Part shown: positions 1 to 14,879 of the stretch, piece after piece
Layout of the letters: each line of letters begins with the position of its first letter
Position numbering within the stretch: position 1 is the first letter of the stretch
Source of the DNA: Glandiceps talaboti
Lineage: Eukaryota; Hemichordata; Enteropneusta; Spengelidae
Assembly: GCF_964340395.1 (NCBI RefSeq)
Contig: NC_135556.1
Coordinates: 3,143,501 to 3,207,500, forward strand
Length of the DNA: 64,000 bases
Direction of reading: 5' to 3'
Notes under the pieces: generated by a model
What the model was told of the DNA's origin: nothing
What the model saw: the letters and a program-made list of their open reading frames with translations, nothing else
Databases searched by the model: none
Position numbers and translations under genes: made by a program

Positions 1-3000
1 CGTTATACTAGTGTACAGTATAAACATCCACAGTACGTAATACTAGTGTACACTATAAACATCCACAGTACGTAATACTAGTGTACAGTATAAACATCCA
101 CAGTACGTAATACTAGTGTACAGTATAAACATCCACAGTACGTAATACTAGTGTACAGTATAAACATCCACAGTACGTAATACTAGTGTACAGTATAAAC
201 ATCCACAGTACGTAATACTAGTGTACACTATAAACATCCACAGTACGTTATACTAGTATACAGTATAAACATCCACAGTACGTTATACTAGTGTACAGTA
301 TAAACATCCACAGTACGTAATACTAGTGTACACTATAAACATCCACAGTACGTAATACTAGTGTACAGTATAAACATCCACAGTACGTTATACTAGTGTA
401 CAGTATAAACATCCACAGTACGTTATACTAGTGTACACTATAAACATCCACAGTACGTTATACTAGTGTATACTATAAACATCCACAGTACGTTATACTA
501 GTGTACAGTATAAACATCCACAGTACGTTATACTAGTGTACAGTATAAACATCCACAGTACGTTATACTAGTGTACACTATAAACATCCACAGTACGTTA
601 TACTACTGTACATTATAAACATCCACAGTACGTTATACTAGTGTACACTATAAACATCCACAGTACGTTATACTAGTGTATACTATAAACATCCACAGTA
701 CGTTATACTAGTGTACAGTATAAACATCCACAGTACGTTATACTAGTGTACAGTATAAACATCCACAGTACGTTATACTAGTGTACAGTATAAACATCCA
801 CAGTACGTTATACTAGTGTACACTATAAACATCCATAGTACGTTATACTAGTGTACACTATAAACATCCACAGTACGTAATACTAGTGTATACTATAAAC
901 ATCCACAGTACGTTATACTAGTGTACAGTATAAACATCCACAGTACGTTATACTAGTGTATACTATAAACATCCACAGTACGTAATACTAGTGTACAGTA
1001 TAAACATCCACAGTACGTTATACTAGTGTACAGTATAAACATCCACAGTACGTAATACTAGTGTACAGTATAAACATCCACAGTACGTTATACTAGTGTA
1101 CAGTATAAACATCCACAGTACGTAATACTAGTGTACAGTATAAACATCCACAGTACGTAATACTAGTGTACAGTATAAACATCCACAGTACGTTATACTA
1201 GTGTACAGTATAAACATCCACAGTACGTTATACTAGTGTACAGTATAAACATCCACAGTACGTAATACTAGTGTACAGTATAAACATCCACAGTACGTTA
1301 TACTAGTGTATACTATAAACATCCATAGTACGTTATACTAGTGTACACTATAAACATCCACAGTACGTAATACTAGTGTATACTATAAACATCCACAGTA
1401 CGTTATACTAGTGTACAGTATAAACATCCACAGTACGTTATACTAGTGTATACTATAAACATCCACAGTACGTAATACTAGTGTACAGTATAAACATCCA
1501 CAGTACGTTATACTAGTGTACAGTATAAACATCCACAGTACGTTATACTAGTGTACACTATAAACATCCACAGTACGTTATACTAGTGTACACTATAAAC
1601 ATCCACAGTACGTTATACTAGTGTACAATATAAACATCCACAGTACGTTATACTAGTGTACACTATAAACATCCACAGTACGTTATACTAGTGTACAGTA
1701 TAAACATCCACAGTACGTTATACTAGTGTACACTATAAACATCCACAGTACGTTATACTAGTGTACACTATAAACATCCACAGTACGTTATACTAGTGTA
1801 TACTATAAACATCCACAGTACGTTATACTAGTGTACACTATAAACATCCACAGTACGTTATACTAGTGTACACTATAAACATCCACAGTACGTTATACTA
1901 GTGTATACTATAAACATCCATAGTACGTTATACTAGTGTACACTATAAACATCCATAGTACGTAATACTAGTGTACACTATAAACATCCACAGTACGTTA
2001 TACTAGTGTACACTATAAACATCCACAGTACGTAATACTAGTGTACAGTATAAACATCCACAGTACGTAATACTAGTGTATACTATAAACATCCACAGTA
2101 CGTTATACTAGTGTACACTATAAACATCCACAGTACGTTATACTAGTGTACACTATAAACATCCACAGTACGTTATACTAGTGTACAGTATAAACATCCA
2201 CAGTACGTAATACTAGTGTACACTATAAACATCCACAGTATACGTACGTTATACTAGTGTACACTATAAACATCCACAGTACGTTATACTAGTGTACAGT
2301 ATAAACATCCACAGTACGTTATACTAGTGTACACTATAAACATCCACAGTACGTTATACTAGTATACACTATAAACATCCACAGTACGTAATACTAGTGT
2401 ATACTATAAACATCCACAGTACGTTATACTAGTGTACACTATATTTAACATCCACAGTACGTTATACTAGTGTACACTATAAACATCCACAGTACGTTAT
2501 ACTAGTGTACAATATAAACATCCACAGTACGTAATACTAGTGTACAGTATAAACATCCACAGTACGTAATACTAGTGTACACTATAAACATCCACAGTAC
2601 GTTATACTAGTGTACAGTATAAACATCCACAGTACGTTATACTAGTGTACACTATAAACATCCACAGTACGTTATACTAGTGTACACTATAAACATCCAC
2701 AGTACGTTATACTAGTGTACATTATAAACATCCATAGTACGTTATACTAGTGTACACTATAAACATCCACAGTACGTTATACTAGTGTACACTATAAACA
2801 TCCACAGTACGTTATACTAGTGTACATTATAAACATCCACAGTACGTTATACTAGTGTACACTATAAACATCCACAGTACGTTATACTAGTGTACACTAT
2901 AAACATCCACAGTACGTTATACTAGTGTACACTATAAACATCCACAGTACGTTATACTAGTGTACATTATAAACATCCACAGTACGTTATACTAGTGTAC

Positions 3001-6000
3001 ACTATAAACATCCACAGTACGTAATACTAGTGTATAGTATAAACATCCACAGTACGTAATACTAGTGTACACTATAAACATCCACAGTACGTTATACTAG
3101 TATACACTATAAACATCCACAGTACGATCTACTAGTGTACAGTATAAACATCCACAGTACGTTATACTAGTGTACACTATAAACATCCACAGTACGTTAT
3201 ACTAGTGTACACTATAAACATCCACAGTACGTAATACTAGTGTACACTATAAACATCCACAGTACGTTATACTAGTGTACACTATAAACATCCACAGTAC
3301 GTAATACTAGTGTACACTATAAACATCCACAGTACGATCTACTAGTGTACAGTATAAACATCCACAGTACGTTATACTAGTGTACACTATAAACATCCAC
3401 AGTACGTTATACTAGTGTACACTATAAACATCCACAGTACGTTATACTAGTGTACACTATAAACATCCACAGTACGTAATACTAGTGTACACTATAAACA
3501 TCCACAGTACGTAATACTAGTGTACACTATAAACATCCACAGTACGTTATACTAGTGTACAGTATAAACATCCACAGTACGTAATACTAGTGTACACTAT
3601 AAACATCCACAGTACGTTATACTAGTGTACACTATAAACATCCACAGTACGTAATACTAGTGTACACTATAAACATCCACAGTACGTAATACTAGTGTAC
3701 ACTATAAACATCCACAGTACGTAATACTAGTGTACACTATAAACATCCACAGTACGTTATACTAGTGTACACTATAAACATCCACAGTACGTAATACTAG
3801 TGTACACTATAAACATCCACAGTACGTTATACTAGTGTACAGTATAAACATCCACAGTACGTTATACTAGTGTATACTATAAACATCCACAGTACGTTAT
3901 ACTAGTGTACAGTATAAACATCCACAGTACGTTATACTAGTGTATAGTATAAACATCCACAGTACGTTATACTAGTGTACAGTATAAACATCCACAGTAC
4001 GTAATACTAGTGTACACTATAAACATCCACAGTACGTAATACTAGTGTACACTATAAACATCCACAGTACGTTATACTAGTGTACACTATAAACATCCAC
4101 AGTACGTAATACTAGTGTACACTATAAACATCCACAGTACGTTATACTAGTGTACACTATAAACATCCACAGTACGTAATACTAGTGTACACTATAAACA
4201 TCCATAGTACGTAATACTAGTGTACACTATAAACATCCACAGTACGTAATACTAGTGTACACTATAAACATCCACAGTACGTTATACTAGTGTACAGTAT
4301 AAACATCCACAGTACGTAATACTAGTGTACAGTATAAACATCCACAGTACGTAATACTAGTGTATACTATAAACATCCACAGTACGTAATACTAGTGTAC
4401 ACTATAAACATCCATAGTACGTTATACTAGTGTACACTATAAACATCCACAGTACGTAATACTAGTGTACACTATAAACATCCACAGTACGTTATACTAG
4501 TGTACACTATAAACATCCACAGTACGTAATACTAGTGTACACTATAAACATCCATAGTACGTTATACTAGTGTACACTATAAACATCCACAGTACGTAAT
4601 ACTAGTGTACACTATAAACATCCATAGTACGTTATACTAGTGTACACTATAAACATCCATAGTACGTTATACTAGTGTACACTATAAACATCCATAGTAC
4701 GTTATACTAGTGTACACTATAAACATCCACAGTACGTAATACTAGTGTACACTATAAACATCCACAGTACGTTATACTAGTGTACACTATAAACATCCAC
4801 AGTACGTAATACTAGTGTACACTATAAACATCCACAGTACGTAATACTAGTGTACACTATAAACATCCACAGTACGTTATACTAGTGTACACTATAAACA
4901 TCCACAGTACGTAATACTAGTGTACACTATAAACATCCACAGTACGTTATACTAGTGTACACTATAAACATCCACAGTACGTAATACTAGTGTACACTAT
5001 AAACATCCATAGTACGTTATACTAGTGTACACTATAAACATCCATAGTACGTTATACTAGTGTACACTATAAACATCCATAGTACGTTATACTAGTGTAC
5101 ACTATAAACATCCATAGTACGTTATACTAGTGTACACTATAAACATCCACAGTACGTTATACTAGTGTACACTATAAACATCCACAGTACGTTATACTAG
5201 TGTACAGTATAAACATCCACAGTACGTTATACTAGTGTACAGTATAAACATCCACAGTACGTTATACTAGTGTATAGTATAAACATCCACAGTACGTTAT
5301 ACTAGTGTATAGTATAAACATCCACAGTACGTTATACTAGTGTACACTATAAACATCCATAGTACGTTATACTAGTGTACACTATAAACATCCACAGTAC
5401 GTAATACTAGTGTACACTATAAACATCCACAGTACGTTATACTAGTGTACAGTATAAACATCCACAGTACGTTATACTAGTGTACACTATAAACATCCAC
5501 AGTACGTTATACTAGTGTACACTATAAACATCCACAGTAAGTTATACTAGTGTATACTATAAACATCCATAGTACGTTATACTAGTGTACACTATAAACA
5601 TCCACAGTACGTAATACTAGTGTACACTATAAACATCCACAGTACGTAATACTAGTGTACACTATAAACATCCACAGTACGTTATACTAGTGTACACTAT
5701 AAACATCCACAGTACGTTATACTAGTGTACAGTATAAACATCCACAGTACGTTATACTAGTGTACAGTATAAACATCCACAGTACGTTATACTAGTGTAC
5801 AGTATAAACATCCACAGTACGTTATACTAGTGTACAGTATAAACATCCACAGTACGTTATACTAGTGTACAGTATAAACATCCACAGTACGTTATACTAG
5901 TGTACACTATAAACATCCACAGTACGTTATACTAGTGTACAGTATAAACATCCACAGTACGTTATACTAGTGTACAGTATAAACATCCACAGTACGTTAT

Positions 6001-9000
6001 ACTAGTGTACAGTATAAACATCCACAGTACGTTATACTAGTGTACAGTATAAACATCCACAGTACGTTATACTAGTGTACAGTATAAACATCCACAGTAC
6101 GTTATACTAGTGTACACTATAAACATCCACAGTACGTTATACTAGTGTACACTATAAACATCCACAGTACGTTATACTAGTGTACACTATAAACATCCAC
6201 AGTACGTTATACTAGTGTACACTATAAACATCCACAGTACGTTATACTAGTGTATAGTATAAACATCCATAGTACGTAATACTAGTGTACAGTATAAACA
6301 TCCACAGTACGTTATACTAGTGTACACTATAAACATCCACAGTACGTAATACTAGTGTACACTATAAACATCCACAGTACGTTATACTAGTGTACACTAT
6401 AAACATCCACAGTACGTTATACTAGTGTACACTATAAACATCCACAGTACGTTATACTAGTGTACACTATAAACATCCACAGTACGTTATACTAGTGTAT
6501 AGTATAAACATCCATAGTACGTAATACTAGTGTACAGTATAAACATCCACAGTACGTTATACTAGTGTACACTATAAACATCCACAGTACGTAATACTAG
6601 TGTATAGTATAAACATCCACAGTACGTTATACTAGTGTATAGTATAAACATCCACAGTACGTAATACTAGTGTACAGTATAAACATCCACAGTACGTTAT
6701 ACTAGTGTACACTATAAACATCCACAGTACGTTATACTAGTGTATAGTATAAACATCCACAGTACGTTATACTAGTGTATAGTATAAACATCCACAGTAC
6801 GTTATACTAGTGTACAGTATAAACATCCACAGTACGTTATACTAGTGTACAGTATAAACATCCACAGTACGTTATACTAGTGTACAGTATAAACATCCAC
6901 AGTACGTTATACTAGTGTACAGTATAAACATCCACAGTACGTTATACTAGTGTACAGTATAAACATCCACAGTACGTTATACTAGTGTACAGTATAAACA
7001 TCCACAGTACGTTATACTAGTGTACAGTATAAACATCCACAGTACGTTATACTAGTGTACACTATAAACATCCACAGTACGTAATACTAGTGTACAGTAT
7101 AAACATCCACAGTACGTAATACTAGTGTACAGTATAAACATCCACAGTACGTAATACTAGTGTACACTATAAACATCCACAGTACGTAATACTAGTGTAT
7201 AGTATAAACATCCACAGTACGTAATACTAGTGTACACTATAAACATCCACAGTACGTTATACTAGTGTACAGTATAAACATCCACAGTACGTTATACTAG
7301 TGTACAGTATAAACATCCACAGTACGTAATACTAGTGTACACTATAAACATCCACAGTACGTTATACTAGTGTATACTATAAACATCCATAGTACGTTAT
7401 ACTAGTGTACAGTATAAACATCCATAGTACGTTATACTAGTGTACAGTATAAACATCCACAGTACGTTATACTAGTGTACAGTATAAACATCCACAGTAC
7501 GTTATACTAGTGTACAGTATAAACATCCACAGTACGTTATACTAGTGTACAGTATAAACATCCACAGTACGTTATACTAGTGTACAGTATAAACATCCAC
7601 AGTACGTTATACTAGTGTACAGTATAAACATCCACAGTACGTTATACTAGTGTACAGTATAAACATCCACAGTACGTTATACTAGTGTACAGTATAAACA
7701 TCCACAGTACGTTATACTAGTTTACACTATAAACATCCACAGTACGTAATACTAGTGTACACTATAAACATCCACAGTACGTTATACTAGTGTACACTAT
7801 AAACATCCACAGTACGTTATACTAGTGTACACTATAAACATCCACAGTACGTTATACTAGTGTACACTATAAACATCCACAGTACGTTATACTAGTGTAC
7901 ACTATAAACATCCACAGTACGTAATACTAGTGTACACTATAAACATCCACAGTACGTTATACTAGTGTACAGTATAAACATCCACAGTACGTTATACTAG
8001 TGTACAGTATAAACATCCACAGTACGTTATACTAGTGTACAGTATAAACATCCACAGTACGTTATACTAGTGTACAGTATAAACATCCACAGTACGTTAT
8101 ACTAGTGTACACTATAAACATCCACAGTACGTTATACTAGTGTACACTATAAACATCCATAGTACGTTATACTAGTGTACAGTATAAACATCCACAGTAC
8201 GTTATACTAGTGTACAGTATAAACATCCACAGTACGTTATACTAGTGTACAGTATAAACATCCACAGTACGTTATACTAGTGTATACTATAAACATCCAC
8301 AGTACGTTATACTAGTGTACACTATAAACATCCACAGTACGTTATACTAGTGTACACTATAAACATCCACAGTACGTTATACTAGTACAGTATAAACATC
8401 CACAGTACGTAATACTAGTATACAGTATAAACATCCACAGTACGTTATACTAGTGTACAGTATAAACATCCACAGTACGTTATACTAGTGTACACTATAA
8501 ACATCCACAGTACGTTATACTAGTGTATACTATAAACATCCACAGTACGTTATACTAGTGTACACTATAAACATCCACAGTACGTTATACTAGTGTACAC
8601 TATAAACATCCACAGTACGTTATACTAGTGTATACTATAAACATCCACAGTACGTTATACTAGTGTACACTATAAACATCCACAGTACGTTATACTAGTG
8701 TACACTATAAACATCCACAGTACGTTATACTAGTGTACAGTATAAACATCCACAGTACGTTATACTAGTGTACACTATAAACATCCACAGTACGTTATAC
8801 TAGTGTACAGTATAAACATCCACAGTACGTTATACTAGTGTACACTATAAACATCCACAGTACGTAATACTAGTGTACACTATAAACATCCACAGTACGT
8901 AATACTAGTGTACAATATAAACATCCACAGTACGTTATACTAGTGTACAGTATAAACATCCACAGTACGTAATACTAGTGTACACTATAAACATCCACAG

Positions 9001-11607
9001 TACGTTATACTAGTGTACAGTATAAACATCCACAGTACGTAATACTAGTGTACACTATAAACATCCACAGTACGTTATACTAGTGTACACTATAAACATC
9101 CACAGTACGTTATACTAGTGTACACTATAAACATCCACAGTACGTTATACTAGTGTACACTATAAACATCCACAGTACGTTATACTAGTGTACACTATAA
9201 ACATCCACAGTACGTTATACTAGTGTACACTATAAACATCCACAGTACGTTATACTAGTGTACACTATAAACATCCACAGTACGTAATACTAGTGTACAC
9301 TATAAACATCCACAGTACGTTATACTAGTGTACAGTATAAACATCCACAGTACGTAATACTAGTGTACACTATAAACATCCACAGTACGTTATACTAGTG
9401 TACACTATAAACATCCACAGTACGTTATACTAGTGTACACTATAAACATCCACAGTACGTAATACTAGTGTACACTATAAACATCCACAGTACGTTATAC
9501 TAGTGTACAATATAAACATCCACAGTACGTTATACTAGTGTACACTATAAACATCCACAGTACGTTATACTAGTGTACAATATAAACATCCACAGTACGT
9601 TATACTAGTGTACAATATAAACATCCACAGTACGTTATACTAGTGTACAGTATAAACATCCACAGTACGTTATACTAGTGTACAATATAAACATCCACAG
9701 TACGTTATACTAGTGTACAATATAAACATCCACAGTACGTTATACTAGTGTACACTATAAACATCCACAGTACGTTATACTAGTGTACACTATAAACATC
9801 CACAGTACGTTATACTAGTGTACACTATAAACATCCACAGTACGTTATACTAGTGTACAGTATAAACATCCACAGTACGTAATACTAGTGTACACTATAA
9901 ACATCCACAGTACGTTATACTAGTGTACAGTATAAACATCCACAGTACGTTATACTAGTGTACAGTATAAACATCCACAGTACGTTATACTAGTGTACAG
10001 TATAAACATCCACAGTACGTTATACTAGTGTACACTATAAACATCCACAGTACGTTATACTAGTGTACACTATAAACATCCACAGTACGTTATACTAGTG
10101 TACACTATAAACATCCACAGTACGTTATACTAGTGTACACTATAAACATCCATAGTACGTTATACTAGTGTATACTATAAACATCCACAGTACGTTATAC
10201 TAGTGTACAGTATAAACATCCACAGTACGTAATACTAGTGTACACTATAAACATCCATAGTACGTTATACTAGTGTATACTATAAACATCCACAGTACGT
10301 TATACTAGTATACAGTATAAACATCCACAGTACGTTATACTAGTGTACACTATAAACATCCACAGTACGTTATACTAGTGTATACTATAAACATCCACAG
10401 TACGTTATACTAGTGTACAGTATAAACATCCACAGTACGTTATACTAGTGTACACTATAAACATCCACAGTACGTAATACTAGTGTACACTATAAACATC
10501 CATAGTACGTTATACTAGTGTATACTATAAACATCCACAGTACGTTATACTAGTATACAGTATAAACATCCACAGTACGTTATACTAGTGTACACTATAA
10601 ACATCCACAGTACGTTATACTAGTGTATACTATAAACATCCACAGTACGTTATACTAGTGTACACTATAAACATCCACAGTACGTTATACTAGTGTATAC
10701 TATAAACATCCACAGTACGTTATACTAGTGTATACTATAAACATCCACAGTACGTAATACTAGTGTATACTATAAACATCCACAGTACGTAATTCTAGTG
10801 TACACTATAAACATCCATAGTACGTTATACTAGTGTATAGTATAAACATCCACAGTACGTTATACTAGTGTACACTATAAACATCCACAGTACGTTATAC
10901 TAGTGTACACTATAAACATCCACAGTACGTAATACTAGTGTACACTATAAACATCCACAGTACGTTATACTAGTGTACAGTATAAACATCCACAGTACGT
11001 TATACTAGTGTATACTATAAACATCCATAGTACGTTATACTAGTGTACAGTATAAACATCCACAGTACGTTATACTAGTGTATACTATAAACATCCATAG
11101 TACGTTATACTAGTGTACACTATAAACATCCACAGTACGTTATACTAGTGTACACTATAAACATCCACAGTACGTAATACTAGTGTATACTATAAACATC
11201 CACAGTACGTAATACTAGTGTACACTATAAACATCCACAGTACGTTATACTAGTGTATACTATAAACATCCATAGTACGTTATACTAGTGTACACTATAA
11301 ACATCCACAGTACGTTATACTAGTGTACACTATAAACATCCACAGTACGTAATACTAGTGTACACTATAAACATCCACAGTACGTTATACTAGTGTACAC
11401 TATAAACATCCACAGTACGTAATACTAGTGTACACTATAAACATCCATAGTACGTTATACTAGTGTACACTATAAACATCCATAGTACGTTATACTAGTG
11501 TACACTATAAACATCCACAGTACGTTATACTAGTGTACAGTATAAACATCCACAGTACGTTATACTAGTGTACACTATAAACATCCACAGTACGTTATAC
11601 TAGTGTA
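1..11607. repeat. 35-bp satellite array, about 330 copies
   Basis: The 35-bp unit repeats head to tail from the first base, so the array is cut by the window edge. Each unit carries ACTAGT and a core ATAAACATCCACAGTACGT. Variation is concentrated at a few two-state positions: CGTTA/CGTAA, GTGTAC/GTGTAT, TACAGTATA/TACACTATA and ATCCACAG/ATCCATAG. A few units have indels, near 2241, 2440 and 8388. The C form makes AGTGTACACT, a palindrome. No open frame or gene is present. High copy number and low divergence fit a young satellite; a centromeric or heterochromatic location is possible but cannot be judged here. Confidence 0.97.
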
Positions 11608-11648
11608 CAATATAAACATCAACAGTACGTTGATGTTTATATTGAACA
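11604..11648. repeat. Inverted repeat at the junction of two satellites
   Basis: The last 35-bp monomer is followed by an inverted copy of its own core. Arms 11608-11623 and 11629-11644 are perfectly complementary over 16 bp around a 5-nt loop (agtac). Allowing one mismatch, the stem extends to 11604 and 11648. The 52-bp array begins directly after it. Confidence 0.9.
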
Positions 11649-14124
11649 CAATAGTACTAATGTAATGAAAGACACTCATTAACTAACCATCCAATGAACA
11701 CACTAGTGCTAATGTAATGAAAGACACTCATTAACTAACCATCCAATGAACACACTAGTGCTAATGTAATGAAAGACACTCATTAACTAACCATCCAATG
11801 AACACACTAGTACTAATGTAATGAAGACACTCATTAACTAACCATCCAATGAACACACTAGTGCTAATGTAATGAAAGACACTCATTAACTAACCATCCA
11901 ATGAACACACTAGTGCTAATGTAATGAAAGACACTCATTAACTAACCATCCAATGAACACACTAGTACTAATGTAATGAAAGACACTCATTAACTAACCA
12001 TCCAATGAACACACTAGTACTAATGTAATGAAAGACACTCATTAACTAACCATCCAATGAACACACTAGTACTAATGTAATGAAAGACACTCATTAACTA
12101 ACCATCCAATGAACACACTTGTACTAATGTAATGAACGACACTCATTAACTAACCATCCAATGAACACACTAGTGCTAATGTAATGAAAGACACTCATTA
12201 ACTAACCATCCAATGAACACACTAGTGCTAATGTAATGAAAGACATTCATCAACTAACCACCCAATGAACACACTAGTACTAATGTAATGAAAGACATTC
12301 AACAACTAACCATCCAATGAACACACTTGTACTAATGTAATGAATGACACACATTAAATAACCATCCAATGAACACACTAGTGCTAATGTAATGAAAGAC
12401 ATTCATCAACTAACCACCCAATGAACACACTAGTACTAATGTAATGAAAGACATTCAACAACTAACCATCCAATGAACACACTTGTACTAATGTAATGAA
12501 TGACACACATTAAATAACCATCCAATGAACACACTAGTGCTAATGTAATGAAAGACACTCATTAACTAACCATCCAATGAACACACTAGTACTAATGTAA
12601 TGAAAGACATTCATTAACTAACCATCCAATGAACACACTTGTACTAATGTAATGAATGACACTCATTAACTAACCATCCAATGAACACACTAGTGCTAAT
12701 GTAATGAAAGACACTCATTAAATAACCATCCAATGAACACACTAGTGCTAATGTAATGAATGACACTCATTAACTAACCATCCAATGAACACACTAGTGC
12801 TAATGTAATGAATGACACTCATTAACTAACCATCCAATGAACACACTAGTACTAATGTAATGAATGACACTCATTAACTAACCATCCAATGAACACACTA
12901 GTACTAATGTAATGAATGACACTCATTAACTAACCATCCAATGAACACACTAGTACTAATGTAATGAAAGACATTCATTAACTAACCATCCAATGAACAC
13001 ACTTGTACTAATGTAATGAATGACACTCATCAACTAACCATCCAATGAACACACTAGTGCTAATGTAATGAAAGACACTCATTAACTAACCATCCAATGA
13101 ACACACTTGTACTAATGTAATGAACGACACTCATTAACTAACCATCCAAAGAACACACTAGTGCTAATGTAATGAATGACACTCATCAACTAACCATCCA
13201 ATGACCACACTAGTGCTAATGTAATGAAAGACATTCATCAACTAACCATCCAATGAACACACTTGTACTAATGTAATGAATGACACACATTAACTAACCA
13301 TCCAATGAACACACTAGTGCTAATGTAATGAAAGACACTCATTAACTAACCATCCAATGAACACACTTGTACTAATGTAATGAACGACACTCATTAACTA
13401 ACCATCCAATGAACACACTAGTGCTAATGTAATGAATGACACTCATCAACTAACCATCCAATGAACACACTTGTACTAATGTCATGAAAGACACTCAACT
13501 AACCATCCAATGAACACACTAGTACTAATGTAATGAAAGACACTCATTAACTAACCATCCAATGAACACACTAGTACTAATGTAATGAAAGACACTCATT
13601 AACTAACCATCCAATGAACACACTAGTACTAATGTAATGAAAGACACTCATCAACTAACCATCCAATGAACACACTAGTACTAATGTAATGAAAGACACT
13701 CATCAACTAACCATCCAATGAACACACTAGTACTAATGTAATGAACGACACTCATTAACTAACCATCCAATGAACACACTAGTACTAATGTAATGAAAGA
13801 CACTCATCAACTAACCATCCAATGAACACACTAGTACTAATGTAATGAAAGACACTCATCAACTAACCATCCAATGAACACACTAGTACTAATGTAATGA
13901 AAGACACTCATCAACTAACCATCCAATGAACACACTAGTACTAATGTAATGAACGACACTCATTAACTAACCATCCAATGAACACACTAGTACTAATGTA
14001 ATGAAAGACACTCATCAACTAACCATCCAATGAACACACTAGTACTAATGTAATGACAGACACTCATCAACTAACCATCCAATGAACACACTAGTACTAA
14101 TGTAATGACAGACACACATTAACT
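11645..14124. repeat. 52-bp satellite array, about 48 copies
   Basis: Head-to-tail units of 52 bp, each with CACTAGT(A/G)CTAATGTAATGA and TAACTAACCATCCAATGAAC. Substitutions recur at the same sites (AGTACT/AGTGCT, ACTAGT/ACTTGT, GAAAGAC/GAATGAC/GAACGAC, CATTAAC/CATCAAC). Runs of identical variants, such as the CATCAAC block near 13650-14100, suggest local homogenisation. It shares an ACTAGT hexamer with the neighbouring 35-bp satellite but is otherwise different. No coding potential. Confidence 0.95.
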
Positions 14125-14802
14125 GAACTCATTACCGTTTTTCATTTCAATTTATTTACTTCAATGAATTTTAAAATAAAGAAATTTAACTGTTTCACAA
14201 TTAAACTAATTGGCAAGGTATCACATAAAAGAGTTGAAAGTAAATTCCAGAAATTGGTAAAGAATAATTATATCATCGAAATTTACAAATCACACTTATT
14301 AATAGTAGTAATAAAATCTATCAAATATACAAATCACACTTGTTAAGAGGATAAAACCCTATGTATTAAACCCAAAGACATGATTATCTGATAAAATACT
14401 GTCTCTTTTCCAGACGAAGCTGTATGTGTCTCTATGTTGCATACTGTGATATTTACCTCCCATCCTGTGTAACTGAGTATTGAATGACAAGTAGAAGTAC
14501 TCTATTCTAGTACAATAAAACAAACTCTATTACATGATTTTGGTGAGTAACAAGTCTCTGGTTTACTATGTACTTAGTATTCTACAAAAACAACCTTCCC
14601 ACAATGCCTTATCTTCCATAACTTTGGGTTCAAAATGATGGCTTTTTATATGATGTTCACACTTTCTTGGCCGTGTGACTTGAATGAATTCAACTTTATT
14701 TCACCTTTAGATGGCATTTAAGTATTGAAAAGGTCTATTGTATACACTACTGGTCTATTGGCTTATCTTCATCAACCTGCTTCACTTTACTTCTCTAGTC
14801 TA

Positions 14803-14815
14803 CCACTAGAGGGCA
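14803..14815 (+). promoter_or_regulatory. CTCF-core-like motif, copy 1
   Basis: CCACTAGAGGGCA matches the core of the animal CTCF motif (CCASYAGRKGGCR). This is a sequence match only; a 13-bp motif in 64 kb has a real chance of occurring by accident, and it sits inside a degenerate local duplication. Binding is not shown. Confidence 0.3.
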
Positions 14816-14866
14816 TGATTTATTAGAAAGTTTTATATTATACATTTACATAACTTCTTTACTTCA

Positions 14867-14879
14867 CCACTAGAGGGCA
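14867..14879 (+). promoter_or_regulatory. CTCF-core-like motif, copy 2
   Basis: Identical 13-mer to the one 64 bp upstream and in the same orientation, with related flanks, so the pair arose by local duplication. It matches the CTCF core; function is unknown. Confidence 0.3.

Noticed and set aside
1-14124. CRISPR-like repeat array
   Set aside because: The units are contiguous head-to-tail repeats without unique spacers, in animal DNA. This is satellite DNA.
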